DNA from: Ramlibacter albus
Lineage (GTDB): Bacteria > Pseudomonadota > Gammaproteobacteria > Burkholderiales > Burkholderiaceae_C
Direction: 5' to 3'
NCBI RefSeq assembly: GCF_014297445.1
Contig: NZ_JACORU010000001.1
Location: forward strand, 248,001-312,000
DNA: 64,000 nt
Positions within the stretch are counted from its first letter, which is position 1. The number at the start of each line of letters is the position of its first letter. Below the pieces are notes generated by a model that saw only the letters and a list, made by a program, of their open reading frames with translations, did not search any database and was not told the DNA's origin. Made by a program: the position numbers and the translations under genes. Of this stretch, positions 1-8,465 are shown piece after piece.

Positions 1-535
1 GCAATTCGTGCCCCTCCGGGACGAGGAGGATCCGAGGGCTCGACCCGAGAGGTATCGACATGAGTTGGTAGGGAGCGGGTGGCTGCTCGATCGTGATGCC
101 GAAGTCGATGTCGCCTGACTTGAGCAGCTCGTAGCACCGGGCGGCCGAGGCCTGCTGAACCTGCACACTGACTTCGGGAAATGCCTTTTGCACGGCGACG
201 ACCGCGCCGGGTAGGACGGAAACCGCGTGCGCATGAAGACATGCAATGCGCAGCTCGCCGACGTCCTGCTGAAGAACGTCTTCGCCCATCGCTCTGAGGC
301 GGTTGGCTTCCTTGAGGATCGCCTTGGCCGACTCGGCGACGTTCAACCCTTGCTCGGTCAGGCCGACGATGCGGCCGGCGCTGCGTTCGAGGATGTTGAT
401 GCCCAGTTCAGCTTCCAGCAGGCGAATCTGTTTGCTGACCCCGGGCTGCGAAGTGTGAACGGCGTTGGCGGCCTTCGAGATGTTGAAGCCGTGGTCGACG
501 ATAGCAACGAGATACCGCAGCTGGGTTAGCGTCAT
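1..535 (-). CDS. LysR-family (CysB-like) transcriptional regulator, partial
   Basis: This is the first 178 residues of a LysR-type regulator whose C-terminus lies beyond the left edge. An N-terminal winged helix-turn-helix (about residues 1-60, beginning MTLTQLRYLVAIVDHGFN) is followed by the start of the co-inducer-binding domain. The helix SKAANAVHTSQPGVSKQI resembles CysB/Cbl more than typical catabolic LysRs. The ATG at 535 gives the canonical N-terminus. It lies downstream of the leftward pdxA-like/ligAB/nahED-like genes and could regulate them or the divergent operon. That role is inferred from position only. Confidence 0.85.
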   Translation of the reverse strand, partial: MTLTQLRYLVAIVDHGFNISKAANAVHTSQPGVSKQIRLLEAELGINILERSAGRIVGLTEQGLNVAESAKAILKEANRLRAMGEDVLQQDVGELRIACLHAHAVSVLPGAVVAVQKAFPEVSVQVQQASAARCYELLKSGDIDFGITIEQPPAPYQLMSIPLGSSPRILLVPEGHEL

Positions 536-625
536 CGGGCAGGTTCTTCGCTGCGGCGTAGTCAGGGAATCCCGACTTCGCACGCTTGCGCCGATTCTAG
601 ATGACGCGAGATTGCGACCTTCTGC

Positions 626-1597
626 TCAACCTGCTGCCGCAAAACCGCGGCCCGCGGCCAGCGAGGTCGCCGTCTCGATTGCCGATACCATGCTGCGAGC
701 GTCGGCACTTCCCTTGCCCGCGATGTCGAATGCGGTGCCGTGAGCGACCGAGACCCTAATGAAGGGCTCGCCCAGGATGAGGGCGCAGTTGCCCTCGAAT
801 CGCCATGTCTTCACCGCGATATGTCCTTGGTCGTGATAGTGCGCGACGATGCAATCGTAAACACCCTCGGTGCCAAGGCGGAACAAGGTGTCGGGCGACA
901 CAGGCCCATCCACGACGATGCCTTCGGCCCTGGCGTCCGCGATCGCCGGTTCGATGTGCACCTTCTCCTCTTCTCCATACGCGTGGGGGTTGATACCCGC
1001 CACGCCGATCCGCGGCGCCGTCATGCCCCAGCTGCGCAGAGAACGGTCTGTCAGCCGGATCAGGTCGAGCACGGACTGTCGTGTGATGTGGCCAAACACG
1101 TCTCGCAACGGAATGTGGTCGGTCAGATGCACCACTCGAAGAGGACCGGTGATCAAAAATAGAAAGGTTCTTCCGGCCTGTACCGCGCCTTGCGCGACCC
1201 TCCCGGACAGCCGTATGGCCTCGCTGTTGACGGGCCCCTTGACGATTGCATCGACGGCCTTGGCGCGCGCCAGCGACGTCGCAATGTCCCACCAGTCCAC
1301 CGTCGCGCGGCCGCACGAAGCCGAAAGACGGCCGACGGTGATGTCTGAAGCATCCAGGGTTCCGGGGTCCAGGACGGTCAGGCATCCGGGATGGAAGCGC
1401 GCATCCTCGAAGCTGCCGACAGCTCGCACCTCGAAGGATGACTTCGTGAGCTCGACCGCACTGGCGACTGCTCGCGCGTCCCCAATCAGAAGGTGGTCGG
1501 CGTCAGGAATCCCCTTGGCCAATGCCTTGACCACGATTTCGGGTCCGATCCCGCAGGGATCTCCAATGGTGGTCGCAACGATGGGTCTTGTTCGCAT
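626..1597 (-). CDS. PdxA/TphB-family dehydrogenase (probable cis-dihydrodiol carboxylate dehydrogenase)
   Basis: The 323-residue protein belongs to the PdxA family of metal-dependent NAD(P) dehydrogenases. It has the N-terminal GDPCGIGPEI motif, the central metal-binding VHLTDHIPLRD segment, INPHAYGEEE and the C-terminal HDQGHIAVK. PdxA itself makes pyridoxal precursors, but family members such as TphB dehydrogenate and decarboxylate cis-diols of aromatic dicarboxylates. The gene sits directly after a LigAB-type dioxygenase in a ring-degradation operon, so I infer the TphB-like role, rearomatising the diol made by the dioxygenase at 6072-7846. A vitamin B6 role is not excluded by motifs alone. 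A second paralogue lies at 14054-14995. Confidence 0.8.
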   Translation of the reverse strand: MRTRPIVATTIGDPCGIGPEIVVKALAKGIPDADHLLIGDARAVASAVELTKSSFEVRAVGSFEDARFHPGCLTVLDPGTLDASDITVGRLSASCGRATVDWWDIATSLARAKAVDAIVKGPVNSEAIRLSGRVAQGAVQAGRTFLFLITGPLRVVHLTDHIPLRDVFGHITRQSVLDLIRLTDRSLRSWGMTAPRIGVAGINPHAYGEEEKVHIEPAIADARAEGIVVDGPVSPDTLFRLGTEGVYDCIVAHYHDQGHIAVKTWRFEGNCALILGEPFIRVSVAHGTAFDIAGKGSADARSMVSAIETATSLAAGRGFAAAG

Positions 1598-1606
1598 GTG
1601 GCTACC

Positions 1607-2437
1607 TCAGGCAGTCGCGCCCAGCTCCGCAAACCCGAGCCCGGTGATCCACGGCTCGACGGGCTCGTAGGCGATGATGCGCGGTTTGAGTTCCGGCATC
1701 GCCGACATGGCAACGATCCAGTTCTTGAGCTCCAGCGCGCCGTTGCCGGCATGTCCGAGGATGTGCTCATCGCTCATGCGAATGAGCCCCTCGATGTCGC
1801 CGTTGGCGACCATTTCGAGAACCCCCCTGTCGAACTCCTCGTTGACGCGGCCATAATCCGCCATCCCGACCCAGTGGCTGATTCCGCCTGTACCAAGGAT
1901 CGCAACGCGTTCCTTGCCTGGCCAGGCGGAGATTGCGTCAAGCAGCATCCGACCGAGCTCCCTGCACCGCTGGCTGCGGATGAAAGGAACCACTCCACAT
2001 CCAATGTACACCGGGATCGTCCGAACGGCCTCGGGTACGGCCAGATGGATCGGAACCATGGTGGAGTGGTCCAGCTTGAGCGTCTTTGCCACCGCCCAGT
2101 CGAACCCTTTATCGAAGCCGAACGACATGATGTGTTCTGCCATGGCCGGATGATTGGGTACACGCCGCTGCGGTATCCGCAGGAAGGATTCCGGCTCCAG
2201 GGGACCCTGCAGGTCGCCTATTCCGATGAGGATGGACGGAAGGCATCCCGGCGAGAACATCGCGTAATGGTCGTCGCCGATCACGACGACGGTATCCACT
2301 TCCCGTTCCTCGAGCCTGCTACGCACATGAGCGAATGCTGCATGAACGGCGCCCGACTGCTGCGGGCTCGCGGCGTCCGGTTTGCCGGTAATCAGCGGGT
2401 CGTGCGGCACGCAGAAGCCGGCGACGATTGTTGCCAT
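1607..2437 (-). CDS. Class III extradiol dioxygenase, catalytic beta subunit (LigB-like)
   Basis: The 276-residue protein is a LigB-type extradiol ring-cleavage subunit that opens a catecholic ring next to the two hydroxyls using Fe(II) and O2. Likely iron or catalytic histidines are visible in GFCVPHDPL near the N-terminus, IGDDHYAMF around residue 57 and LDHSTMVP around residue 123. The length is near that of protocatechuate 4,5-dioxygenase beta. The start codon follows the alpha-subunit stop directly (TGAATG), implying translational coupling. With NahE- and NahD-type genes upstream, the substrate may be a bicyclic diol or a dihydroxylated aromatic acid. Protocatechuate is a plausible alternative, since the terephthalate operon nearby would produce it. 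Confidence 0.85.
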   Translation of the reverse strand: MATIVAGFCVPHDPLITGKPDAASPQQSGAVHAAFAHVRSRLEEREVDTVVVIGDDHYAMFSPGCLPSILIGIGDLQGPLEPESFLRIPQRRVPNHPAMAEHIMSFGFDKGFDWAVAKTLKLDHSTMVPIHLAVPEAVRTIPVYIGCGVVPFIRSQRCRELGRMLLDAISAWPGKERVAILGTGGISHWVGMADYGRVNEEFDRGVLEMVANGDIEGLIRMSDEHILGHAGNGALELKNWIVAMSAMPELKPRIIAYEPVEPWITGLGFAELGATA

Positions 2438-2695
2438 TCAAGTCCCCTGGATTCGACGAAGATACTCGGGCATCTGGTCGCGCCCCTCGACGCTCTGGAA
2501 AGCGCGCATGGCCAGCATGGGGTTCAGGGAACGGCGGATCATTTCCGCAACGTTCATCTCCAGGATGATCAGCTCCTCTTCACGCTCCAGCGCATAGGCG
2601 GAGAGAAAAGCCCGGGGGTTCTCCTTGAATCTCTGCGCATTGGGCGGCGCGGTGGAAATGTCGTAAAGCGCCTGCTCCATCGAATGTGTGCTCAT
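2438..2695 (-). CDS. Extradiol dioxygenase alpha subunit (LigA-like)
   Basis: The 85-residue protein resembles LigA, the small all-helical subunit of protocatechuate 4,5-dioxygenase, which caps the LigB active site. Features include the NAQRFKENPRAFLSAYAL segment and the acidic EREEELIILEMNVAEMIR helix. I chose the ATG at 2695 over an upstream in-frame start because a GGAGG ribosome-binding site sits about 8 bases before it. That site overlaps the end of the upstream aldolase gene. Its stop abuts the beta-subunit start. Confidence 0.82.
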   Translation of the reverse strand: MSTHSMEQALYDISTAPPNAQRFKENPRAFLSAYALEREEELIILEMNVAEMIRRSLNPMLAMRAFQSVEGRDQMPEYLRRIQGT

Positions 2696-2700
2696 GGCCG

Positions 2701-3690
2701 TCAACCTCCGTATTTGCGTCCGAGTTCCGCCCAAGCCAGCCCAGCCTTGCGGGCACCCGCCAGAAACTCTTCAGGAACGAGATGATAGGGAGGCCGGCAC
2801 GGGCCGGCCTGCATCCACCCTGCCGCGTCGATGCGTGCCTTTTCCAGGCCGATGTTGTATTTCGCGAATTCAGCGATGTCGCCCCGCGGGAACAACGTGG
2901 CGTTGGCGGCCTTGACGTCGTCGGCGATCGATTTGGCGCGTGTCCAGTCGTTGGAGCGCTTCGCTGCCCGCACCTCATCGCGAAGCATCACGGACACCTT
3001 GGGGTCGCAGCATGCCCCGCTTGTCCAGAACGCCGTGCACTCCTCGGGATCGATCCTTGCGGCGGGGTAGTGATCGCCTTCGGTCGTCAGGAACCGGATG
3101 CGCCCCTTCGTCAACTTGATGTCGGTCATCAGCTGCGAGATGTTGAGGTATTTCGCACAGATGACCTGCGGAATCTCGGAGACCTGCGCCCAGAAGGGCC
3201 TGGGAAACTCGAACTTGAAGGCTTCCACATTGGCATACATGCAAATTGCCATGTCTGGCACAGCCTCGGCGACGTCGCGGAAGAAACCAACCGCGGTGGG
3301 CAGATCGGACTTGCACCACATGGGTACGCCAAGCATCGTGCCGTCGAGGCCCAGCTCGGAAGCCGCCTTCGTCTGGCGCACGGTCTCGCGGGTATTCAGG
3401 CTGGTCGTTCCCCCGAACAGCGGAATCCGTCCCCGAACCGTTTCGGCCAGGGCGCCCATGAATTCAACCTTTTCCTCCCAGGTGAGCGTGGCACCTTCGC
3501 CGAACGTTCCCAACGTGAGGATTCCGTCGATCCCGGCGGCGATCATTGCTTCGGCCGCGCGTGTGGCTTCGTCGACCCTCACCGTTCTTTCAGACCTCCA
3601 ATCCGACGCGTCGGGAGTTGCCGGCGTGGGCAGGATCGCCCATGCGCCTTGAACATCACTCGCTTGCAGACGATCACGCTTTTTCGGCAT
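2701..3690 (-). CDS. NahE-type hydratase-aldolase (DHDPS family)
   Basis: The 329-residue protein is a class I aldolase of the dihydrodipicolinate-synthase fold, and reads closest to trans-o-hydroxybenzylidenepyruvate hydratase-aldolase (NahE, PhdJ group). Diagnostic segments are [19 protein letters not shown] near residue 15, [14 protein letters not shown] around residue 60, and ICAKYLNIS with the presumed Schiff-base lysine. These enzymes hydrate and cleave an aryl-substituted pyruvate side chain to an aromatic aldehyde plus pyruvate, the last step of opening one ring of a bicyclic aromatic. It shares an operon with a NahD isomerase and LigAB. A close paralogue is at 8462-9460, so two substrates or two successive rings may be handled. 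Confidence 0.87.
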   Translation of the reverse strand: MPKKRDRLQASDVQGAWAILPTPATPDASDWRSERTVRVDEATRAAEAMIAAGIDGILTLGTFGEGATLTWEEKVEFMGALAETVRGRIPLFGGTTSLNTRETVRQTKAASELGLDGTMLGVPMWCKSDLPTAVGFFRDVAEAVPDMAICMYANVEAFKFEFPRPFWAQVSEIPQVICAKYLNISQLMTDIKLTKGRIRFLTTEGDHYPAARIDPEECTAFWTSGACCDPKVSVMLRDEVRAAKRSNDWTRAKSIADDVKAANATLFPRGDIAEFAKYNIGLEKARIDAAGWMQAGPCRPPYHLVPEEFLAGARKAGLAWAELGRKYGG

Positions 3691-4282
3691 GGGACCCTTT
3701 CTTCAGATACTCTTCAACAAACTGCAGCCGGTCGTTGCCCCACCACATCTCCCCATCGATCAGCATCGACGGTACGCCGAAAATGCCTCGGTCGGCGGAC
3801 ATATCGGTCTGCTTTCGCAGGCGGTCGGCCGCTGCCGGGGAGTTGACGAAGTCCAGAAACTCGGCCTGATTCCAGCCCATCCTCGCAGCTACCCGTGCAA
3901 GCAGCTTGTCATCGGCCATGTTTCCGCCCTTTCCCCACACTTCGTCCCAAGCCAGTTCCACGTAGCGAGCGACCGCGCCAGCGTCGGCGGAAAAGAAGGC
4001 ACCGCAATTCAGCGGCCCCGAACCGTAGCCGGAAGGCGGGACAAAAGGCACGCGGTAGAGATCGGCCCATCGCTTCAAGTCCAGCCTCAGGTGGCGGTGC
4101 TTGACGGGAATGTCCCGGTTGGCAGGCCCGGTATTGCCAACCAGCCGCTTGAGTACTTGCAGATCCACCGCCGTGTACGCGATCTGCGCGCCGTAGCGGT
4201 CAGCCAGTCGCGTGAGGCCGAACCGCGCAAGGTAGGCATAAGGGCTGAGAAAATCAAAGACGAATTCGACTTGGACCGGCAC
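3674..4282 (-). CDS. 2-hydroxychromene-2-carboxylate isomerase family protein (NahD-like, copy 1)
   Basis: The 202-residue protein has the kappa-class GST/DsbA-like thioredoxin fold of 2-hydroxychromene-2-carboxylate isomerase. This glutathione-dependent enzyme isomerises the ring-cleavage product before the NahE aldolase acts. The N-terminal [11 protein letters not shown] carries the expected catalytic serine, and the C-terminal [20 protein letters not shown] is the cis-proline and substrate region. I chose the GTG at 4282 because the family starts about 7 residues before the FDFLSPY motif. The open frame continues far upstream without homology. The stop overlaps the aldolase start by 17 bases. 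It opens the leftward operon. Confidence 0.85.
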   Translation of the reverse strand: MPVQVEFVFDFLSPYAYLARFGLTRLADRYGAQIAYTAVDLQVLKRLVGNTGPANRDIPVKHRHLRLDLKRWADLYRVPFVPPSGYGSGPLNCGAFFSADAGAVARYVELAWDEVWGKGGNMADDKLLARVAARMGWNQAEFLDFVNSPAAADRLRKQTDMSADRGIFGVPSMLIDGEMWWGNDRLQFVEEYLKKGSHAEKA

Positions 4283-4376
4283 GGGAGTTCGCCCTGGGCT
4301 TCTGATGGTGCTGGGGATTCTCGGGCGGTCGTTTCGCGCTGCACAGGAACCGATCGTTATCGCCCTAGCATCCCCC

Positions 4377-4400
4377 GTTATGGGACACCCGGACCATAAC
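4377..4400. promoter_or_regulatory. Inverted repeat in divergent promoter region (possible LysR-type operator)
   Basis: A perfect 7-bp inverted repeat, GTTATGG-N10-CCATAAC, lies midway in the 188-bp gap between the divergent NahD-like genes. Its core fits the T-N11-A pattern typical of LysR-type regulator boxes. Flanking it is a looser pair, CGTTATCGCC near 4355 and GGCGAGATAACC near 4411. Position and symmetry suggest an operator serving both operons. The LysR regulator at 1-535 is the obvious candidate, but this is inference. Confidence 0.45.
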
Positions 4401-4470
4401 CCGCAGGCATGGCGAGATAACCAAACGATCCTTCGTGGCACGCCTTGTCGGCCGTAGAGTCGGCGCGACC

Positions 4471-5088
4471 ATGACGCTGGACTGCTTCTTCGATTTTGCC
4501 TGTCCGTATAGCCTGCTGTCGGTCCACCGCTTGCTGACGCATCCCGGGTTCGCAAGCCACCCTGTGGCTTGGCACCCCGTGGACGTCGAGGCCGTGAAGC
4601 GCGGCGCCGGCAACGATGGTCCGCCTCTCGGGGATCTCCCACAGAAGGCACGCTATGTGCGCGAGGACGTTGCACGGTGGGCCAGACGCGACGGAATTTC
4701 CGACCTTCAGCCGCCAGTTGCCTTCGCCCGCGCGCTGAATGCCGGCGTGTTTCTTGCGCGGCAGCGCGGTATTGAAAGGGACTACCTGCGCGCGGTCCTT
4801 CGGAATTGCGCGCCCGGCAGCATTGATCCAAACGGCGACTTCCTGAACCTCGTCTGTTCCCGCTTGTCATGGCCCGCCGGAAGCTTGATCGACTATTCCC
4901 GCTCGGCCGAAGCCGAATGCCAGTTGCATGATTGCCTTGCGCGCGCGCGCGCGGCCGGTGTCTTCGGCACGCCGACGTTCGTTCTGCACGGTGAACTCTG
5001 GTGGGGCAATGACCGATTGGACCAAGTGGCCGAGCGGATGCGCATTGAAGAGTCTGCGACGGCCATTTCCGCGCTATCGTCAAACTGA
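4471..5088 (+). CDS. NahD-like/kappa-GST fold protein with Cys in the active-site motif (copy 2)
   Basis: The 205-residue protein belongs to the same 2-hydroxychromene-2-carboxylate isomerase/DsbA-like family, ending with the typical GVFGTPTFVLHGELWWGNDR segment. Its N-terminal motif reads FDFACPYSLLS, so a cysteine replaces the serine used by ordinary isomerases. It is also the most divergent of the three copies in this cluster. The ATG at 4471 gives a family-length protein. A GTG at 4435 would add 12 residues, and neither has a strong ribosome-binding site. It heads the rightward operon and is followed closely by a binding-protein gene. It may be an isomerase for a different intermediate or a glutathione-dependent transferase. 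Confidence 0.75.
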   Translation: MTLDCFFDFACPYSLLSVHRLLTHPGFASHPVAWHPVDVEAVKRGAGNDGPPLGDLPQKARYVREDVARWARRDGISDLQPPVAFARALNAGVFLARQRGIERDYLRAVLRNCAPGSIDPNGDFLNLVCSRLSWPAGSLIDYSRSAEAECQLHDCLARARAAGVFGTPTFVLHGELWWGNDRLDQVAERMRIEESATAISALSSN

Positions 5089-5098
5089 AGGAGATCGC

Positions 5099-6067
5099 AT
5101 GAGACCGTTTCTTTGGCTGGCTACGTTGGCGTGCTCGCTGTCGGTGTTGGGGTCGACCGCATTCGCCCAAGACTATCCCGCAAAGACGATCCGCCTGGTT
5201 GTTCCCTTTGCGCCGGGCGGTGCGCCGGACATCGTGGCTCGGGGCATTGCCCAGCAACTCGGCACCCGGCTCGGCCAGTCGGTCGTGGTCGAGAACAAGC
5301 TGGGGGCCGGTGGCAACATCGCGTATGAGGCCGTGGCGAAATCGCCGGCGGATGGCTATACGCTGATATTTGCGACCACCGGAATCGCAACGAACATGAG
5401 TCTCTTCAAGGCGCGTCGCTACGACACGTTGAAAGACTTTTCGCCGGTGACGCAGGTCACGTCAGGCCCCCATGTGCTTGTGGCCAACAAGACGGTTTCT
5501 GCCAAGAATGTCCGAGAACTGGTTGCGTATGCGAAAGCCAATCCAAGTAAGCTCAGCTACGGCTCGTCCGGCAATGGGACCATCCTTCACTTGGCGGGAG
5601 AGCTGTTCAACCACAAGGCGGGCGTCGAACTGCTGCACGTGCCCTACAAGGGCGCGTCGCTCGCTCAGACCGATCTCGTCGGAGGAAGCATCCAGCTCAT
5701 GTTCAGCGATGTCGCCTCGGCGCTCCCCTACATCAATGCCGGGACATTGCGGCCCTTGGCGGTAACGGGCAAACGCCGCATGCCTCTACTTCCGGACGTT
5801 CCGACCATCGCCGAGAGCGGCGTGCCTCAATATGACATTGAAGCATGGTTTGGAATCCTCGCGCCTGCAGGGACGCCGCAGCCGATCGTTGACCGGCTGA
5901 ACCGCGAGATTCGCGCAACGCTCGCCGCCCCTGAACTCCAGCAGCGGCTCGATGGACTCGGGCAAGTCGTCGTGGGTAGTTCTCCCAAGGAGTTCTCGGA
6001 CTTCCTACGAGTCGAAGTCGCAAAGATGGCCGAAATCGTCAAGGCATCCGGAATCGCGGTGGAGTGA
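5099..6067 (+). CDS. TctC/Bug-family periplasmic substrate-binding protein
   Basis: The 322-residue protein has a Sec signal peptide (MRPFLWLATLACSLSVLGS, cut near AFAQ) and the tripartite-tricarboxylate-transporter binding-protein fold. Hallmarks are RLVVPFAPGGAPDIVARG, VENKLGAGGNIA and VPYKGASLAQTDL. Such proteins bind small carboxylates in the periplasm. It starts 10 bases after the NahD-like gene with a good GAAGGAG ribosome-binding site and precedes the ring-hydroxylating dioxygenase genes, so its ligand is probably the aromatic acid degraded here. No TctA/TctB membrane subunits occur in the window, so it must use partners encoded elsewhere. Confidence 0.9.
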   Translation: MRPFLWLATLACSLSVLGSTAFAQDYPAKTIRLVVPFAPGGAPDIVARGIAQQLGTRLGQSVVVENKLGAGGNIAYEAVAKSPADGYTLIFATTGIATNMSLFKARRYDTLKDFSPVTQVTSGPHVLVANKTVSAKNVRELVAYAKANPSKLSYGSSGNGTILHLAGELFNHKAGVELLHVPYKGASLAQTDLVGGSIQLMFSDVASALPYINAGTLRPLAVTGKRRMPLLPDVPTIAESGVPQYDIEAWFGILAPAGTPQPIVDRLNREIRATLAAPELQQRLDGLGQVVVGSSPKEFSDFLRVEVAKMAEIVKASGIAVE

Positions 6068-6071
6068 AGAG

Positions 6072-7355
6072 TTGAAATCCCGCATCGATGGCCTGGTTCA
6101 GGATGGCGGACCCCCTGGCCGATTTCTCGTAGAACGCAGCATCTTCACGGATCACGATGTATTCGACCGCGAGATGGCGGCCATCTTCGAAGGAGGATGG
6201 GTCTATCTCGCTCATGAAAGCCAACTGCCGCAGCCGGATGATTTCGTGAACGTGTCCTTAGGCCGTCGGTCGGTCATCGTGGCACGCGGGGGCGACGGGG
6301 TGGTTCGAGCTTTCCTGAACGCGTGTCCCCATCGCGGCTCGGCGCTGGTGCGCACGGCTGCAGGCAACAGGCGCATGCTGACCTGCCCGTATCACGGTTG
6401 GAGTTTCGATTCGAGCGGCAAGAATCGCCTTGTCAAAGGGCGGGAAACCGGCGCTTATTCGGAGGCTTTCGACGCCGCGGATGTCGACCTCAAGGCCCTC
6501 TCGCACGTCCAGGTGTACCGGGGTTTCGTCTTCGGCGCGCTGGCAAACAACGTAGCTCCTCTTGACCAACACCTCGGGGAGGCAAAGTTCTTCATCGACC
6601 TGCTTGTTGACCAGGCGCCCGATGGGCTGGAGGTGGTGGCCGGCAGCGCGGCGTATCGATTTCACGGGAACTGGAAGCTCCAGGTCGAAAACGGCGTCGA
6701 CGCATATCACTTCCCGGTGGTGCACAACAACTACGTGCGTATCCTGCAGCAGAGACAGATTCGCGCGCAAAAGAGCGGGATCCACGACAACGTTCGCACC
6801 GGATTCGACCAGAAGGCTTGGGGCAAGGAGGCCGGATGGCACGACTTGGGTCAGGGCCACATGCTGTTGTGGTTGGTCAGCGCCGCTCCGTCCGACCGCC
6901 CCCTGTGGGAACAGCGCGACGCGCTCGCCGAACGCGTAGGCCCCGATCGAGCGCGCTGGATGGTCGAACGCCAACGCAATCTTTCACTGTTCCCGAATGT
7001 CCAGTTGATGGATCAGAACTCGACGCAGATCCGCGTGATCGTGCCGCTTGCGCCCGACCTGACGGAGGTACGCAGCTATTGCTTCGCGCCCCGGGGAGAG
7101 CCAGCGGCGGCACGCGAGAAGCGCGTGCGCCAATTCGAGGATTTCTTCAATGCCAGCGGGTTCGCGACGCCGGACGACCTCGCCGTGTTCGAGCAGGTCC
7201 AACGGGGTTGCGAGACTGCGCCGGAGATTCGCCACGGCTATGACCGCGGGGCGACGAGGGCGGGCGTGCAAAAGCAGGGCGACGACGCGCAGGACGAAAC
7301 GATGTACCACGGCTTCTATCGCCGCTGGCTGGCAGCAATGCAGGAGGGCGAGTGA
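6072..7355 (+). CDS. Ring-hydroxylating dioxygenase alpha subunit (benzoate/toluate-dioxygenase-like)
   Basis: The 427-residue oxygenase large subunit carries a Rieske [2Fe-2S] site (C85, H87, C105, H108 in CPHRG and CPYHGW) and a mononuclear iron site around D210, H213 and H218 (NGVDAYHFPVVH). The C-terminal pattern, including FPNVQLMDQNSTQIRV and MYHGFYRRW, is closest to the BenA/XylX/AntA group, which dihydroxylates carbon bearing a carboxylate. The likely start is TTG at 6072, seven bases after GGAG. The ORF otherwise runs back into the preceding gene. The beta subunit follows with a short overlap, and the reductase is probably the VanB-like protein at 11851-12810. The substrate is unknown. 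Confidence 0.88.
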   Translation: MKSRIDGLVQDGGPPGRFLVERSIFTDHDVFDREMAAIFEGGWVYLAHESQLPQPDDFVNVSLGRRSVIVARGGDGVVRAFLNACPHRGSALVRTAAGNRRMLTCPYHGWSFDSSGKNRLVKGRETGAYSEAFDAADVDLKALSHVQVYRGFVFGALANNVAPLDQHLGEAKFFIDLLVDQAPDGLEVVAGSAAYRFHGNWKLQVENGVDAYHFPVVHNNYVRILQQRQIRAQKSGIHDNVRTGFDQKAWGKEAGWHDLGQGHMLLWLVSAAPSDRPLWEQRDALAERVGPDRARWMVERQRNLSLFPNVQLMDQNSTQIRVIVPLAPDLTEVRSYCFAPRGEPAAAREKRVRQFEDFFNASGFATPDDLAVFEQVQRGCETAPEIRHGYDRGATRAGVQKQGDDAQDETMYHGFYRRWLAAMQEGE

Positions 7356-7846
7356 CCGTGGAATCCGCACTGGACCAAGCGCGTGAACTTCTCTTTGCCG
7401 AGGCGGCAAGCCTGGACGAACGCAGGTGGAACGATTGGCTCGGCCTCTTCACGCCGGAGTGCGAATACTGGATTCCTGCTTGGCGCGACGAACTGACGCT
7501 CGTGACGGAACCCACGCGGGAAATTTCGTTGTTGTATTTCAAGGGGCGTGCGCGGCTGGAAGAGCGCGTTGCGCGCATCACGGCCGGCCTCTCCGCTGCG
7601 TCAGTGCCATTGCCGCGCACGACTCACATGGTCACCAACGTGCGGATCGCGCAGCGAGACGATGCGCGTCTGGAGGTTCGTGCGAACTGGCAGGTCATGG
7701 CATGCCGGTTCGCTCAGGTATCGACGTTGTTCGGCTCATACGAGTATTCGATCGTCCGGGACACAGACCGGTGGCGCATCGACCGCAAGAAGATCGTCCT
7801 GATGAACGACGTGATCGATACCGTGCTGGACATCTATCACGTTTGA
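7352..7846 (+). CDS. Ring-hydroxylating dioxygenase beta subunit (BenB-like)
   Basis: The 164-residue small subunit has the cone-shaped SnoaL-like fold that stabilises the alpha3-beta3 oxygenase. Segments such as RRWNDWLGLFTPECEYWIPAW and the C-terminal IDRKKIVLMNDVIDTVLDIYHV match the BenB/XylY group. Start choice is uncertain. GTG at 7352 overlaps the alpha stop, while GTG at 7358 is better spaced from the GGAGGG ribosome-binding site. It pairs with the preceding alpha subunit and precedes a NahD-type isomerase. Confidence 0.87.
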   Translation: MTVESALDQARELLFAEAASLDERRWNDWLGLFTPECEYWIPAWRDELTLVTEPTREISLLYFKGRARLEERVARITAGLSAASVPLPRTTHMVTNVRIAQRDDARLEVRANWQVMACRFAQVSTLFGSYEYSIVRDTDRWRIDRKKIVLMNDVIDTVLDIYHV

Positions 7847-7853
7847 ATCCGCG

Positions 7854-8465
7854 ATGCAGCAGATTGGTTTTTACCTCGATTTCATCAGTCCGTTCGCTTA
7901 CCTTGCGAACAGCCAGTTGCCGGCAATCGCCGCCAGATACGGCGCGGTGATCGATCACCGGCCACTGGACGTCCAGCGCGCAAAACTGGCGACCGGCAAC
8001 ACTGCCCCGTCGACCCGCAGCATTGCCGACAAGGCACGCTTCATTCGCCGCGATCGATTGGCGTGGGCGTCACGTTACGGCATCCCCATGGCCGATCCGG
8101 CGAGTTTCAAGGCACCCCGCCTCAATACCGGATTGCTGCTGGCGAAGGAAGCCGGCGTGGCCCAAGCTTACGTGGACGCCGCGTTTTACCGCGTCTGGGG
8201 CCTGGGCGGCGATCCAGATGACGAAATGTTGATCCGTGATACGTGCATCACTTGCGGCCTGGATGCCGACGGATTTCTCCGCGCGGTGGAAGAGCCGCTC
8301 TTGAAGGACAAGTTCGAGGCGTCGCAGAACGCCGCCTGGGAAATCGGTGTGTTCGGTGTGCCCATCATGACCTTTGGCGAACAGATGTTCTGGGGGAACG
8401 ACCGCTTGGACTTTCTGGAAGAGGCATTGGCTGCCGAGGGCTGCCGATCAAGAGGTGAATCATGA
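7854..8465 (+). CDS. 2-hydroxychromene-2-carboxylate isomerase (NahD-like, copy 3)
   Basis: This 203-residue protein has the canonical isomerase active-site segment YLDFISPFAYLAN, with the catalytic serine. The C-terminal GVFGVPIMTFGEQMFWGNDR is also typical. Such enzymes interconvert the cyclic hemiketal ring-fission product and its open-chain benzylidenepyruvate form using glutathione. It directly follows the dioxygenase subunits and overlaps the NahE-type aldolase start by four bases (ATGA), so the two consecutive pathway steps are translationally coupled. It is more conventional than copy 2 at 4471-5088. Confidence 0.88.
   Translation: MQQIGFYLDFISPFAYLANSQLPAIAARYGAVIDHRPLDVQRAKLATGNTAPSTRSIADKARFIRRDRLAWASRYGIPMADPASFKAPRLNTGLLLAKEAGVAQAYVDAAFYRVWGLGGDPDDEMLIRDTCITCGLDADGFLRAVEEPLLKDKFEASQNAAWEIGVFGVPIMTFGEQMFWGNDRLDFLEEALAAEGCRSRGES

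Noticed and set aside
626..1597. Naming this gene pdxA for pyridoxine synthesis
   Set aside because: Family membership is clear, but the operon with LigAB and NahE-type genes favours a TphB-like catabolic role, so no symbol was given.
2701..3690. Dihydrodipicolinate synthase (dapA)
   Set aside because: The fold is the same, but the N-terminal [12 protein letters not shown] pattern and length match hydratase-aldolases of aromatic pathways, and a NahD gene is adjacent.
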